This document shows positions 35,599-43,766 of a DNA stretch of 64,000 nt, piece after piece; positions within the stretch are counted from its first letter, which is position 1; every line of letters starts with the position of its first letter. The stretch covers positions 3,596,001 to 3,660,000 of the forward strand of contig NZ_JAGJBZ010000002.1 in NCBI RefSeq assembly GCF_020010925.1, in the 5' to 3' direction. The notes below the pieces were generated by a model that was given only the letters and a program-made list of their open reading frames with translations, searched no databases and was not told the DNA's origin. The stretch is from Streptomyces griseiscabiei. GTDB taxonomy: Bacteria; Actinomycetota; Actinomycetes; Streptomycetales; Streptomycetaceae. The position numbers and the translations under genes were made by a program.

Positions 35599-36570
35599 AT
35601 GAGCAGCCAGATCTTTCCCCGCACGAGACTGATCGGCACCATCGCCACGGCCACGGTCGGCGCCCTGCTGGTCGGCGGGGCCTGCACGTCGCTTCCCCAC
35701 GCCGCCGCACCCATCAAGTCCCTCCAGACCCAGTTGGTCGCGAACGACAAGATCAGCAACAGCTTCTCCATCAGCTTCGGTGCCGACCGGGCCACGATGG
35801 CCGCGCGCTACCGCACGGTGATCCAGCAGATCAGGGAGCGTGTGCGGAGCCAGAAAATGCTGACGTACACCACCCGCGACGGGAGATCGGTCACGGTCCG
35901 CGAGTCCCTGTACGACTCTGTCCTCCCGGAGGCGTCCAGCAGCACGCAGGACTACTTCGCCGTGCACCTTCAGGACCGGGACGGCACCTCCCAGGTCAGC
36001 CTCGTCCTGGACACGGGCAACCTGTACGTCGTCGGTTTCTGGGACCACGCGACCAGCACGTACTACCGCATGGGGGCGGGGCCCACGAACCCCGTAGGGG
36101 CGCGCACCGTCAGCGACGACTGGCTCACCAGCGGCCACTACGCGTACCTGACCGGAAACCAGGCGGGCAACTTCAACCGCCGGGACCAGGCGATCAACAT
36201 CAACTCCATCAGAACCGCAATCGCGACCCTACGGAACCCCCACTCCTTCAGGCCCCAGGACGCGCAGGCGATCACCCTGCTCATCACGGCGTTCTCCGAA
36301 GCCGCTCGCTTCGACTACGTCTCCGACAGCATCGCGCGGACGATCGAGAACGGCGCGAGCTGGAACCTCGGCAACGTGGGCGTGTCGTTCACCAACAACT
36401 GGAGCAGCCTGTCGGGCTACCTCCGCAGCCGCCTGCGCGACGGAGAGCCGGTCCACTACTGGATCGACAGCAGGCTCCTGACCTCCCTGCAGGACATCGT
36501 CAGGCACCTCGCCGTTGCGTACATGGCATCCAACTGGCGCTACTCCGCTCCTCCGAAGGACGAACTCTGA
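35599..36570 (+). CDS. Secreted ribosome-inactivating protein (rRNA N-glycosidase) with C-terminal KDEL
   Basis: A 323-residue protein with a signal peptide (about residues 1-37, cleavage after HAAA) and a full ribosome-inactivating protein domain (about 53-312). This family removes one adenine from the sarcin-ricin loop of large rRNA. Catalytic features line up with ricin A chain: Tyr143 (NLYVVGF), Tyr181, Glu234 and Arg237 in SEAARF, and Trp268 (NNWSSLS). No lectin B domain follows. The last four residues are KDEL, the eukaryotic ER-retrieval signal. The gene is flanked on both sides by gene remnants, suggesting transfer. The ribosome site is weak. Streptomyces coelicolor has a related protein; a target outside the producer is inferred. 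Confidence 0.9.
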   Translation: MSSQIFPRTRLIGTIATATVGALLVGGACTSLPHAAAPIKSLQTQLVANDKISNSFSISFGADRATMAARYRTVIQQIRERVRSQKMLTYTTRDGRSVTVRESLYDSVLPEASSSTQDYFAVHLQDRDGTSQVSLVLDTGNLYVVGFWDHATSTYYRMGAGPTNPVGARTVSDDWLTSGHYAYLTGNQAGNFNRRDQAININSIRTAIATLRNPHSFRPQDAQAITLLITAFSEAARFDYVSDSIARTIENGASWNLGNVGVSFTNNWSSLSGYLRSRLRDGEPVHYWIDSRLLTSLQDIVRHLAVAYMASNWRYSAPPKDEL

Positions 36571-36839
36571 CCGACACCGCGCGACGACAGGGCCTCCTGG
36601 CAGCCCGGGCGGTGATCTCCCGGGCACGAACAGAGGGCCCTGACGCGTGTCCCGGCGAGAAGGTCTCGTCGTCGGTTCGGATTCGGTCGATGCCGTCGGT
36701 CGGCGAACCGGCTCGGCCGGCTCGGCGGCCTTGCCGAGGGGGCACTCCAGGGGGCCGCGGCGGAAATACGGGACCAGGATCAAATAGATGCATACCTGGC
36801 GCGGCGGCCTCGCCTTCAGTGTCCGATGGCGTTGACGGT

Positions 36840-37118
36840 GAGGCCGCGCGTCAACCGGAAACCTTCGGCCTTGATCCCGCGTCTGTGCAGGTAGGAGCGG
36901 TTGCTGCGGGAGCCGTACGCCTTGTCGGCCCGGATCCGGTCCGGATGATTGCGCGGCGTGCTCGGACCCAGCCTCGGGATCCGGATGGCTTCCAGGACCG
37001 CTTCGAATTGCGGGGAATCGCCCCGCTGCCCGGCCGTGATCACCACGGACAAGGGCTTCTGCCCTTGCTGGACCGCCAGGTGGGTCTTGCTGGTGAGTCC
37101 CCTGCGGGACGGACCGTC
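36840..37118 (-). mobile_element. IS5-family transposase fragment
   Basis: On the minus strand, DGPSRRGLTSKTHLAV, then SVVITAGQRGDSPQF and RADKAYGSRSNRSYLHRRGI match the DDE-domain middle of IS5-group transposases of Streptomyces. The N-terminal third and the C-terminus, with the final catalytic Glu region, are missing. At 37118 the sequence switches abruptly to a glutamate-transporter permease fragment on the other strand. No inverted repeats were found. The 36571-36839 stretch to its left holds nothing recognisable. Confidence 0.75.
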
Positions 37119-37360
37119 CGAGGGCATGGTCGAGCCGCTCGGCGGTGTCCTGATCTCCATGTGCAAGAACTCGGCGGTCGTCGGCGCGTTCGGCGTGGGC
37201 CGCGACGTGTTCAGCGTCAGCGCCACCCTCACCAGTGCCCAGGGCTACGCCGACCTGCCCGTACTCATCGGCATCACCATCGGCTATCTGGCGATGACGC
37301 TGCCCGCCGCCCTGTTCTTCCACACCGTCGAGCGAAGGTGGCGATCGTCCGATGAAGGCA
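37119..37360 (+). pseudogene. gluC: gluC-like glutamate ABC transporter permease, C-terminal fragment
   Basis: VEPLGGVLISMCKNSAVVGAFGVG, continued by ADLPVLIGITIGYLAMTLPA and FHTVERR, matches the last ~75 residues of the GluC permease of the actinobacterial GluABCD glutamate importer. The N-terminal part has been replaced by the IS5-type fragment. The end overlaps the start of the next fragment, as gluC and gluD often do in intact operons. Confidence 0.65.
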
Positions 37361-37679
37361 GCCCCGAACGTCCTGGACGACGAGCCCGGCCCCAAAGCCC
37401 GTCGGCGCATCCGCCAGGGAAGTGCCGTCGCCTACCGTGCTGCTCGCCCTCCTCGGCGCGGTCGTCGTGCGCCTGGCCGGCGCCGGCCGGTTCACCGCCG
37501 AGAATTGGGGCCCGGTCCTCTTTCCGAGCGACGAGAACTTCGATGCCCTGTGGAATGTCCTGGGCGCAGGGATGCGGCACACCCTCGTCGCGGCCGTCGG
37601 CCCGACCGCCTACAACTCGGTGATCATCGCCGGGCTTGTGAGGGCCGGTGTGGAATCGCTGCCGCCCGTCAAGAGGTGA
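37352..37679 (+). pseudogene. gluD: gluD-like permease, internally deleted pseudogene
   Basis: The start (NVLDDEPGPKARRRIR) matches the GluD N-terminus. A frame change then gives TVLLALLGAVVVRLAGAGRFTAENWGPVLF and LGAGMRHTLVAAVG. After a deletion, YNSVIIAGLVRAGVESLP corresponds to the EAA-loop region near the middle of the protein. Together with the preceding fragment it shows that part of a glutamate-transport operon once lay here. Confidence 0.65.
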
Positions 37680-37744
37680 TCCATATCGTTGGCAGTCAGA
37701 ATCAGACTTTGAGTCTATGGACAGTGTCTGGTGGACTCGATGCC

Positions 37745-38548
37745 ATGGCAGTGATGAACGAGCGCCTCGATCTGCGGGTCGACGGTGTGGATCTGAGTGT
37801 CGCAGCGAGCCGCCGGGACGGAACCGGCGTCCCCGTCGTCTTCCTGCACGGTTTCGGCTCCACGAAGGAGGACTACGCCGACGTCGCGTTCCACCCCGCG
37901 TTCGCCGGACGGCCCTTCCTCGCCTACGACGCTCCGGGCTGCGGAGAGACGGCATGCGAGGACCTGTCGAGGGTCTCGATCCCGTTCCTGGTACGGACCG
38001 CCCGGGCAGTGTTCGAGCGGGCGGGGATCCTGCGGTTCCACCTGGTCGGGCACTCCATGGGCGGGCTGACCGGACTGCTGCTGGCCCACCAGGAACCCGA
38101 CCGCGTCCTCAGCTTCGTCGACATCGAGGGCAACGTGGCCTCGGAGGACTGCTTCCTGAGCCGCCAGATCCTCACCCACCCCTCGGGCGACGCCGAACGC
38201 TTCCTGGCCGACTTCACCGAACGGGCACGCCGTGCACCGCAGTTCGGCAGCGCCCTGTACGCGGCGGGTCTGCACCACAAGGTCCGGGCCGACGCGGTGC
38301 GTGGGATCTTCGAGTCGATGGTCGACCTGTCCGACCACGGCGACCTGATGACGAAGTTCCTGTCGCTGCCCTTCCCCCGCATGTTTCTGTACGGCGAGCA
38401 GAACTCCTCCCTGTCGTACCTGACGAAACTCGCCGCGAACGGCGTCGAGTTGGCGGAGATGCCACACAGCGGGCACTGGCCGATGTACTCCAACCCGGTC
38501 GCGATGTGGGAACGGATCGCCGACTTCCACGCCCGCGCCCAGCACTGA
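37745..38548 (+). CDS. Alpha/beta hydrolase
   Basis: A 267-residue alpha/beta-fold hydrolase. VVFLHGFGSTKEDY holds the oxyanion HG motif, HSMGG at about residues 101-105 gives the nucleophile Ser, and GHWPMYSNP near the end supplies the catalytic His. An Asp/Glu in the FLYGEQNSS region completes the triad. No signal peptide, so intracellular. GGTGGA precedes the first ATG by 9 bases; a second ATG three codons on is possible. A small AGACT-TTG-AGTCT dyad lies upstream at 37704-37716. The substrate is unknown. Confidence 0.88.
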   Translation: MAVMNERLDLRVDGVDLSVAASRRDGTGVPVVFLHGFGSTKEDYADVAFHPAFAGRPFLAYDAPGCGETACEDLSRVSIPFLVRTARAVFERAGILRFHLVGHSMGGLTGLLLAHQEPDRVLSFVDIEGNVASEDCFLSRQILTHPSGDAERFLADFTERARRAPQFGSALYAAGLHHKVRADAVRGIFESMVDLSDHGDLMTKFLSLPFPRMFLYGEQNSSLSYLTKLAANGVELAEMPHSGHWPMYSNPVAMWERIADFHARAQH

Positions 38549-38566
38549 CCAATCCCGACGGCACCG

Positions 38567-38899
38567 ATGCTTCCCTTCCGGCCTTCCCAGGCCATCTCCC
38601 GTGTCCACGCGACCACCCCCGCCGAGGTCGCCACCGCTATCCGCCACGTCCACCGCACCTTCAACGGTCCCGTCAACGCCGCCGTGCAGCGCGCCGCCCT
38701 CACGGCCCTCCGGCTGGGCCCCGAGATCGCCGCGCCCATGTTCAAGGCGTACCAAGAGCGCCTTCTACGCGTTCGCCCGCTACGACGCCGACCTGCCGTC
38801 GACGTAAGTGACGCGCTTCCTCCTTGAGGAGGGCATCACCCGCATCACCACGGCCCGCGAACGGCTCCGGACCACCGGGGTGCCCTCGGCTCACGCATA
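38567..38899 (+). pseudogene. Class I/II aminotransferase C-terminal remnant
   Basis: GPVNAAVQRAALTALRLGPEIAAPMFKAYQER, shown here in part, is followed after a frame change by SAFYAFARYDADLPST. A stop codon intervenes, then VTRFLLEEGIT. This order matches the C-terminal domain of aspartate/tyrosine-type aminotransferases, with the PLP-binding lysine region gone. It is a dead fragment just after the intact hydrolase. Confidence 0.65.
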
Positions 38900-39020
38900 G
38901 CCGCCGTCGTCTCCGCCCGGTTCATACGCGCCGTTGCCCGGGCGGGAACAGCCCCGGCCGCCCCACCCCTTGGCGGCCGGGGCCGTACGCATGCCCGTGG
39001 GGAGCGAGAAGAGAAGAGGG

Positions 39021-39074
39021 GCGCGGCGTGCTGCCGCCGGGGCCGGCAAGGCTCACGGCGGCAGCACGCCGCGC
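39021..39074 (-). terminator. Strong terminator of the RraA operon
   Basis: GCGCGGCGTGCTGCCGCC at 39021-39038 pairs perfectly over 18 bases with 39057-39074, with an 18-base loop. It lies 20 bases past the last RraA stop on the minus strand. There is no U-tract. Confidence 0.85.
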
Positions 39075-39093
39075 CAGGTGGATCTTCGTCAGC

Positions 39094-39696
39094 TCATCCG
39101 GTCGGCAAGTCGTAGTACCGCAGGGTCGTCACGCCCGTGCGGATGGCTTCGAGGGCCCGCTGTTCGGCGGCCACACGGGCGTCGGCCCGGTCGAGGGTCT
39201 GAGTCACGCCCTGCGCGGGGACGACCACCACGCCGTCCGCGTCGCCGACCACGAGGTCGCCGGGGTGCACCACGACATCCGCTACGCGTACCGGGGAGGC
39301 GAACCGGCCGGGATGTTCCTTTCCGGTGCCGACGACGGTGATGTGCCGGGCGAAGACGGGGAAGCCCAGCTCCGCCTGTTCGGCGGTGTCCCGTACCCCG
39401 CCGTCCACGACCAGGCCGAGGACGCCCCGCTGCTGGGCGGCGACCGCCAGGATCTCGCCCCAGTGGCCGTGCCGGGCGCCCTGGAGGTCGACGACGAGGA
39501 CACTGCCGGCGGGGGCCTCGGCCACCGCCCGGTGCAGGGCGAGGTTGTCGCCGCCGATGCCCTGGACGGTGAACGCCGGGCCGGCCACGCAGGCTCCTGG
39601 CCAGGCGGCGCGCAGGGCGGGATCACAGGCGTGGGCGGTACCGGCGGAGGCTTCGTAGAGGGTGGCGGTGCTGTGCCCGCGGGCCATGTCCGTCAT
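39094..39696 (-). CDS. RraA-family protein (aldolase/decarboxylase-like), third copy
   Basis: A 200-residue RraA/HMG-aldolase-like protein. VVDGGVRDTAEQAELGFPVFAR carries the Gly-Gly-x-Arg-Asp motif, in which Arg binds substrate and Asp helps bind the divalent metal. GDLVVGDADGVVVVP is the other family hallmark. Related enzymes cleave 4-hydroxy-4-methyl-2-oxoglutarate to two pyruvates or decarboxylate oxaloacetate. Its ATG overlaps the stop of the second copy (ATGA). It is the shortest of the three, having lost part of the N-terminus seen in the others. Confidence 0.87.
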   Translation of the reverse strand: MTDMARGHSTATLYEASAGTAHACDPALRAAWPGACVAGPAFTVQGIGGDNLALHRAVAEAPAGSVLVVDLQGARHGHWGEILAVAAQQRGVLGLVVDGGVRDTAEQAELGFPVFARHITVVGTGKEHPGRFASPVRVADVVVHPGDLVVGDADGVVVVPAQGVTQTLDRADARVAAEQRALEAIRTGVTTLRYYDLPTG

Positions 39697-40349
39697 GCCT
39701 GGCTCCTGGTCTGAAGGGTGTGGTAGCCGAACTCGACGCGGGCCTCGCGCAGGGTGCGGCCGGCGCGTGCGGCGGCGACGATGTCCGCCTCGACGCGTTC
39801 GATGCGTTCGGCGCTCTCGACGATCCGCTCGGCCTCGGCGGCCGGTACGACGACCACGCCGTCGGCGTCGGCGCACACCAGCGCACCGGGGCGGACCTCG
39901 ATGCCGCACACCGTCACCGGATCGCCGACGGCCACGAGCCGTACCCGGTCCTTGCCGGTGCGCATGAACCTGCCCCGGCTGAAGAGCGGGTAGTTCTGCG
40001 TGAGGGACGCCGAGACGTCGCGGCAGACGCCGTCGATCACGGTGCCGGCGATGCCGCTGTGGGCCGCGACCTCGGTCATGATGCCGCCCCAGACGGTGAC
40101 GTCGGTACGGCCGGAGTTGTCGATGACGACGACGGCGCCCGGCGGTACGTCGTCGAGGAAGTCGCCGACCGTGCCGGGGCCGGCCTCGTCGACCGGTGCG
40201 TAGCGGACGGTGAAGGCCGGGCCGACCGCGCGGAAGTCGTCGGCCAGCGGAGTGATGCCGCGCAGGGCGCCCTCGATCCCGATCCGGTCGAGGGCGTCAG
40301 AGATCGCGGCGGTCGGCAGTGCACTGAGCCGCGCGGCGAGGTCGCTCAT
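39693..40349 (-). CDS. RraA-family protein (aldolase/decarboxylase-like), second copy
   Basis: A 218-residue RraA-family protein. The N-terminal helix region (TAAISDALDRIGIEG) is typical of the fold, followed by VIDGVCRDV with the Arg-Asp pair and GALVCADADGVVVVP. Retention of these residues argues for enzymatic function rather than the RNase E-inhibitor role first named RraA in E. coli. The ATG overlaps the stop of the first copy by one base (TGATG); a GTG one codon earlier would overlap by four. Confidence 0.88.
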   Translation of the reverse strand: MSDLAARLSALPTAAISDALDRIGIEGALRGITPLADDFRAVGPAFTVRYAPVDEAGPGTVGDFLDDVPPGAVVVIDNSGRTDVTVWGGIMTEVAAHSGIAGTVIDGVCRDVSASLTQNYPLFSRGRFMRTGKDRVRLVAVGDPVTVCGIEVRPGALVCADADGVVVVPAAEAERIVESAERIERVEADIVAAARAGRTLREARVEFGYHTLQTRSQA

Positions 40350-41011
40350 CACCGCACCTCCGTTCCGGCCAGGCGGGCGTCCCGCATCGCTTCCGGCAGC
40401 GGGACCCCGGCCCGTACCTCGGCCTCGACGGCGGCCTCCCGGTCCGCGAGCCGCCGGGCCTCCCGGAGCACCTCGGCGGCGCGCTCGCGCGGGACGACCA
40501 CGACACCGCCCTCGTCAGCCAGCACCACATCGCCGGGGTGGACGGTCACCTCACCCAGCGGGACCGGCACGCCGGACGACTTCTGCCGCAGCCGGCCGCG
40601 CGCGGTCACCGGCACCTGGGCGCGGGCGAACACCGGGAAGCCGATCGCGCGCGCCTGCCCGACGTCCCGGCAGGCGCCGTCCGTGATCACGCCGCGGACG
40701 CCGCGCACGGAGGCGCCGACGCTGACGATTCCGCCCCACGAGGACACATCGGTACGGCCGCCGTTCGCGACCACGACGACGTCCTCGGCACCGGCCTCGG
40801 CGACCGCACTCGTCAGGATGTGCGCCCCGCCGTGCTCACCGGTCAGGGGTGCGAGTTCGATGGTCCGGGCGAACCCGGTCACCTTGGGAGTGCCCCACAT
40901 CGGAGGCAGACCGCCCTGTCCGGGCGGAAGGCCGCAGGCGTCGAGGGCGTCGGACACGGTGGCGCTGTCCAATGCCTCGAACTGCGCCAACAGGGAAGTT
41001 TCAACGGTCAT
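40349..41011 (-). CDS. RraA-family protein (aldolase/decarboxylase-like), first copy
   Basis: A 220-residue RraA-family protein, first in a three-gene coupled operon. SATVSDALDACGLP begins the fold, ITDGACRDVGQARAIGFPVFAR has the Arg-Asp motif, and GDVVLADEGGVVVVP closes the site. The three copies differ enough not to be a recent duplication, so they may form hetero-oligomers or act on different oxo acids. It is divergent from a LysR gene with 74 bases between them. Confidence 0.88.
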   Translation of the reverse strand: MTVETSLLAQFEALDSATVSDALDACGLPPGQGGLPPMWGTPKVTGFARTIELAPLTGEHGGAHILTSAVAEAGAEDVVVVANGGRTDVSSWGGIVSVGASVRGVRGVITDGACRDVGQARAIGFPVFARAQVPVTARGRLRQKSSGVPVPLGEVTVHPGDVVLADEGGVVVVPRERAAEVLREARRLADREAAVEAEVRAGVPLPEAMRDARLAGTEVR

Positions 41012-41015
41012 GCGG

Positions 41016-41047
41016 TTCAGTCAAACCCAACAGATTCATATACTGAA
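41016..41047. promoter_or_regulatory. Candidate LysR-box between the RraA operon and lysR
   Basis: TTCA at 41035-41038 and TGAA at 41044-41047 form a T-N11-A dyad. A larger repeat, TTCAGT at 41016-41021 with ACTGAA at 41042-41047, encloses it. The site lies in the 74-base divergent gap, where LysR proteins normally bind. Confidence 0.5.
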
Positions 41048-41085
41048 GGTCTGATTTCCTCTCTCTTCGATATGTGGAGCGTCTG

Positions 41086-42048
41086 ATGATCGAGGTCCGT
41101 CAGGCCCGCTACTTCCTCGCCGTCGCGGAGACGCTCCACTTCGGCCGGGCGGCGGAACGGCTGAGGATGTCGCAGCCGCCGTTGAGCCAGGCGATCCTGC
41201 AGCTGGAGCGGCAGCTCGGCGTGCGGCTGTTCGACCGCAGTGAGCGCAGGGTGCGGCTGACGGAGACCGGCCGGGCTTTCGCCGAGGAGTGCCGCAAGCT
41301 GGTGGCGGCCGCCCGGCACGCTCATGACGTGGCGGCCCAGGCCGAGGCCGGGCTGGTGGGCACCTTGCGGATCGGGGTGGTGACCTCGGCGTTGAGCGAG
41401 CCGCTGCTGGGCACGCTGGCCGCCTTCCGTGAGGCCCGGCCACGCGTCGACCTGCATCTCACGGAGGTCGACACGGGGGAGGGGCAGGAGGCGGTCGCAC
41501 GGCACGAGATCGACCTCGCCGTCATCCGGCCGAGCGCACCGGTGCGCGGTCTGCGGATGCGGCCCTGGCGGCACGACCAGTTCGTGATCGCGCTGCCGGA
41601 AGGCCATCCGCTGGCCGGGGACGCCACGGACCCGGTCGACCTCGCACGGTTCGCGGACGAGCCCTGGGTGTGGCTGCGCCGAGGCGCCTCCCCCGACTAC
41701 CACGATCAGCTCATGGCGACCTGCCGCAGAGCCGGGTTCACCCCCGACGCACGCCACATCACCAATTCCATCCTCACCCAACTGGCGATGGTGGCCTGCG
41801 GTTTGGGCGTCACCCTCGTACCGAACGTCGCGGTCCGCTCGCTCCAGGGCCCCCTCGCCTACCGGCCCCTCACCGACTCCGCAGACATCGTGGAACTGTC
41901 CCTCGTCACCCGGGACGGCACGCACGAGCCGCTCGTGGAGGAGTTCCTGCGGCACGCGGCGAGGGACAGGCGGGAGACGGACCAGGCACACTCCCGCGAC
42001 TCGGACCAGGCACGCGCCCGTGACCCGGACCAGGCACGCTCAACGTGA
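41086..42048 (+). CDS. LysR-family transcriptional regulator
   Basis: A 320-residue regulator with an N-terminal winged HTH (about residues 3-62: RQARYFLAVAETLHFGRAAERL, then QPPLSQAILQLE) and a periplasmic-binding-like effector domain (about 90-295). The C-terminus ends in a degenerate repeat of Asp-Gln-Ala-Arg units absent from normal LysR proteins. The ATG follows GGAG seven bases upstream. It is divergent from the RraA operon and overlaps the end of the convergent CitE operon by 9 bases, so it may control both. Confidence 0.9.
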   Translation: MIEVRQARYFLAVAETLHFGRAAERLRMSQPPLSQAILQLERQLGVRLFDRSERRVRLTETGRAFAEECRKLVAAARHAHDVAAQAEAGLVGTLRIGVVTSALSEPLLGTLAAFREARPRVDLHLTEVDTGEGQEAVARHEIDLAVIRPSAPVRGLRMRPWRHDQFVIALPEGHPLAGDATDPVDLARFADEPWVWLRRGASPDYHDQLMATCRRAGFTPDARHITNSILTQLAMVACGLGVTLVPNVAVRSLQGPLAYRPLTDSADIVELSLVTRDGTHEPLVEEFLRHAARDRRETDQAHSRDSDQARARDPDQARST

Positions 42049-42882
42049 CTCACCCGCCCGGGCCAGGACACCCCGCGCGTGTTCGAGGACCGGCCGGTCG
42101 ACCATCCGTCCGTCGACGGTCGTGACCGAGTCACCGGCGTCGAGGACGCCACGCGCCCAGCGCAGTTCACCGGCGGTGGGAGTGAATCCGTCGGCCACGG
42201 GCCCCACTTGAGCGGGATGGACGCAGAGTTTTCCGGTGAACCCCAGTCGTCGGGCATGTGCGACGTCCGTGTCGAGCGCGTCGGCGTCCCGTACGGCGGT
42301 GGTGACACCGTCGAGGGGCGGGTGGACACCGGGAGTCGCCGCGGAGGCGAGGACCAGCCGGGAGCGGGCGTGGGTGAGGGCGAGGTGGTCGTCGTGGGCG
42401 ACGCCGAGCTGGGTGGCCAGGTCCACGTTGCCGAAGGCGGCGCGCACGACACCGGGCACGGCGCACACCTCACGGGCCCGCTCGATGCCGAGAGCGGTTT
42501 CGACCAGCGGGATCAGCGGGCAGCGTCCGGCCGTACGGGCGGCGATCTCCGCGAGGACGGCCGGGTCCTCGGCCTTGGGGACCATGATCGGGCAGCCGTG
42601 GTCGGCCGCCCGTGACAGGTCCGCCTCGAACCACGCGCTACCGGGCGGATTGACGCGTACGACGGCTCTGTTGCCGAGGGTGAGCCAGGTGTCGGCGTTG
42701 TCGCGGGCGCGGTCCTTGTCGTCGGGGGCGACGGCGTCTTCGAGGTCGACGATGACGAGGCCGGCGCCGGAGGCGGTGGCCTTGTCGAAGCGGTCGGGCC
42801 GGTGACCGGGGACGAAGAGCAGGGTTCGCGCGGCGGCGATGCGGGCGGTGTCCGGGTGGCTCGGGGCCGGGCTCGGGCTCAT
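42040..42882 (-). CDS. CitE-like HpcH/HpaI-family CoA-ester lyase
   Basis: A 280-residue TIM-barrel lyase. RTLLFVPGHRPDRF with its CoA-phosphate Arg, VDLEDAV, IPLVETALGI (metal Glu), FGNVDLATQLG (metal Asp) and GKLCVHPAQV are hallmarks of CitE, malyl-CoA and citramalyl-CoA lyases. It is the last gene of the operon, and its ATG overlaps the hydratase stop (ATGA). Together they could hydrate an unsaturated C5-CoA ester and cleave it to acetyl-CoA and pyruvate. The exact CoA ester is inferred. Confidence 0.88.
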   Translation of the reverse strand: MSPSPAPSHPDTARIAAARTLLFVPGHRPDRFDKATASGAGLVIVDLEDAVAPDDKDRARDNADTWLTLGNRAVVRVNPPGSAWFEADLSRAADHGCPIMVPKAEDPAVLAEIAARTAGRCPLIPLVETALGIERAREVCAVPGVVRAAFGNVDLATQLGVAHDDHLALTHARSRLVLASAATPGVHPPLDGVTTAVRDADALDTDVAHARRLGFTGKLCVHPAQVGPVADGFTPTAGELRWARGVLDAGDSVTTVDGRMVDRPVLEHARGVLARAGESR

Positions 42883-43742
42883 ACGAAGGTCACCTCGGCG
42901 GTGGCGTGGCGCGCCTCGCGGTGGGTGGCGAGGCGCAGCCGGGCGTGGCCGTCGGTGGGTGTGCCGTCGGCGAGGAGGTGCTCGCCGAGGAATGCCGGCC
43001 GGTGCAGCCGGTAGGACAGCGAGCGCACCTGCCGCTCCGGGGCGTTACGGCGGACCAGTTCCAGCATGAGCAGGGCCAGCAGCGGGCCGTGGACGACGAG
43101 TCCGGGGTAGCCCTCCACATCACGGCAGTACGGGGTGTCGTAGTGGATGCGGTGGGCGTTCGCGGTGAGCGCGCTGAACCGGAACAGCAGGGCCTCGGTC
43201 GGGTGCAGACGCAGGTGCCACGGTCCCTCGGGCTCCGGTACGGCCCGTACGTCGAGTGCGACCGGGTGCCGGGGTGCGGAGCCGGTGCCCGACCGGTAGA
43301 CGATGTCCTGCTCCTCCACCAGACACAGACGGCCGTTCTGCCGGAACTCCTGGCGTTCGGTGACGAACAGCAGCTCACCGCTGCGGCCCTGCTTGGGGGT
43401 GACGGCGGCCAGGCTGCCGATCCGCTCGGTCGGCTCACCGAGCCGCAGCGGCTCGGTGATCTCGCAGCGCCCGCCCGCGAACATGCGCCTGCGGTCGGGG
43501 ACGGGCGGCAGGAAGCGGGCGTCGCGCGGATGCCCGTCGGGGCCGAGGGCCCGCTGGGGTGCCCAGTGCAGGAAGTGGAGCCACTGCCACAGCGGCGGCA
43601 GCGGGTCGCCCGGCTTGGCGGCGGGCTCGGCCAGGTCCAGCAGCGCCGACAGCGCCGCCGCCGGAGCGGGTCGCAGGGCGTCCTCGTCGGTGACCGGTTC
43701 GGGGTGCCATGACTCCACGTGGGAGGCGAGGGAGACGGGCAT
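42879..43742 (-). CDS. MaoC/FAS1-like hydratase (mesaconyl-C4-CoA or itaconyl-CoA hydratase type)
   Basis: A 287-residue protein of the double-hot-dog, FAS1-like dehydratase type. The N-terminal half has WQWLHFLHWAPQRALGPDGHP. The C-terminal half carries the hydratase motif in RFSALTANAHRIHYDTPYCRDVEGYPGLVVHGPLLA (given here as successive landmarks NAHRIHYD and GLVVHGP), with catalytic Asp and His. Length and motifs resemble mesaconyl-C4-CoA hydratase and Pseudomonas itaconyl-CoA hydratase. It is coupled to the CitE-like lyase, which would act next. Confidence 0.85.
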   Translation of the reverse strand: MPVSLASHVESWHPEPVTDEDALRPAPAAALSALLDLAEPAAKPGDPLPPLWQWLHFLHWAPQRALGPDGHPRDARFLPPVPDRRRMFAGGRCEITEPLRLGEPTERIGSLAAVTPKQGRSGELLFVTERQEFRQNGRLCLVEEQDIVYRSGTGSAPRHPVALDVRAVPEPEGPWHLRLHPTEALLFRFSALTANAHRIHYDTPYCRDVEGYPGLVVHGPLLALLMLELVRRNAPERQVRSLSYRLHRPAFLGEHLLADGTPTDGHARLRLATHREARHATAEVTFV

Positions 43743-43766
43743 GGGTTTGTTCCTTGCGTGATGGAG

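Noticed and set aside
38824..39714. A 296-codon plus-strand frame across the RraA operon
   Set aside because: It is antisense to a clear RraA gene, runs through the 18-bp-arm terminator and has no recognisable domain.
39094..41011. RNase E inhibitor function implied by the RraA name
   Set aside because: The proteins keep the aldolase/decarboxylase metal and substrate residues and lie in a catabolic region, so enzyme function is more likely.
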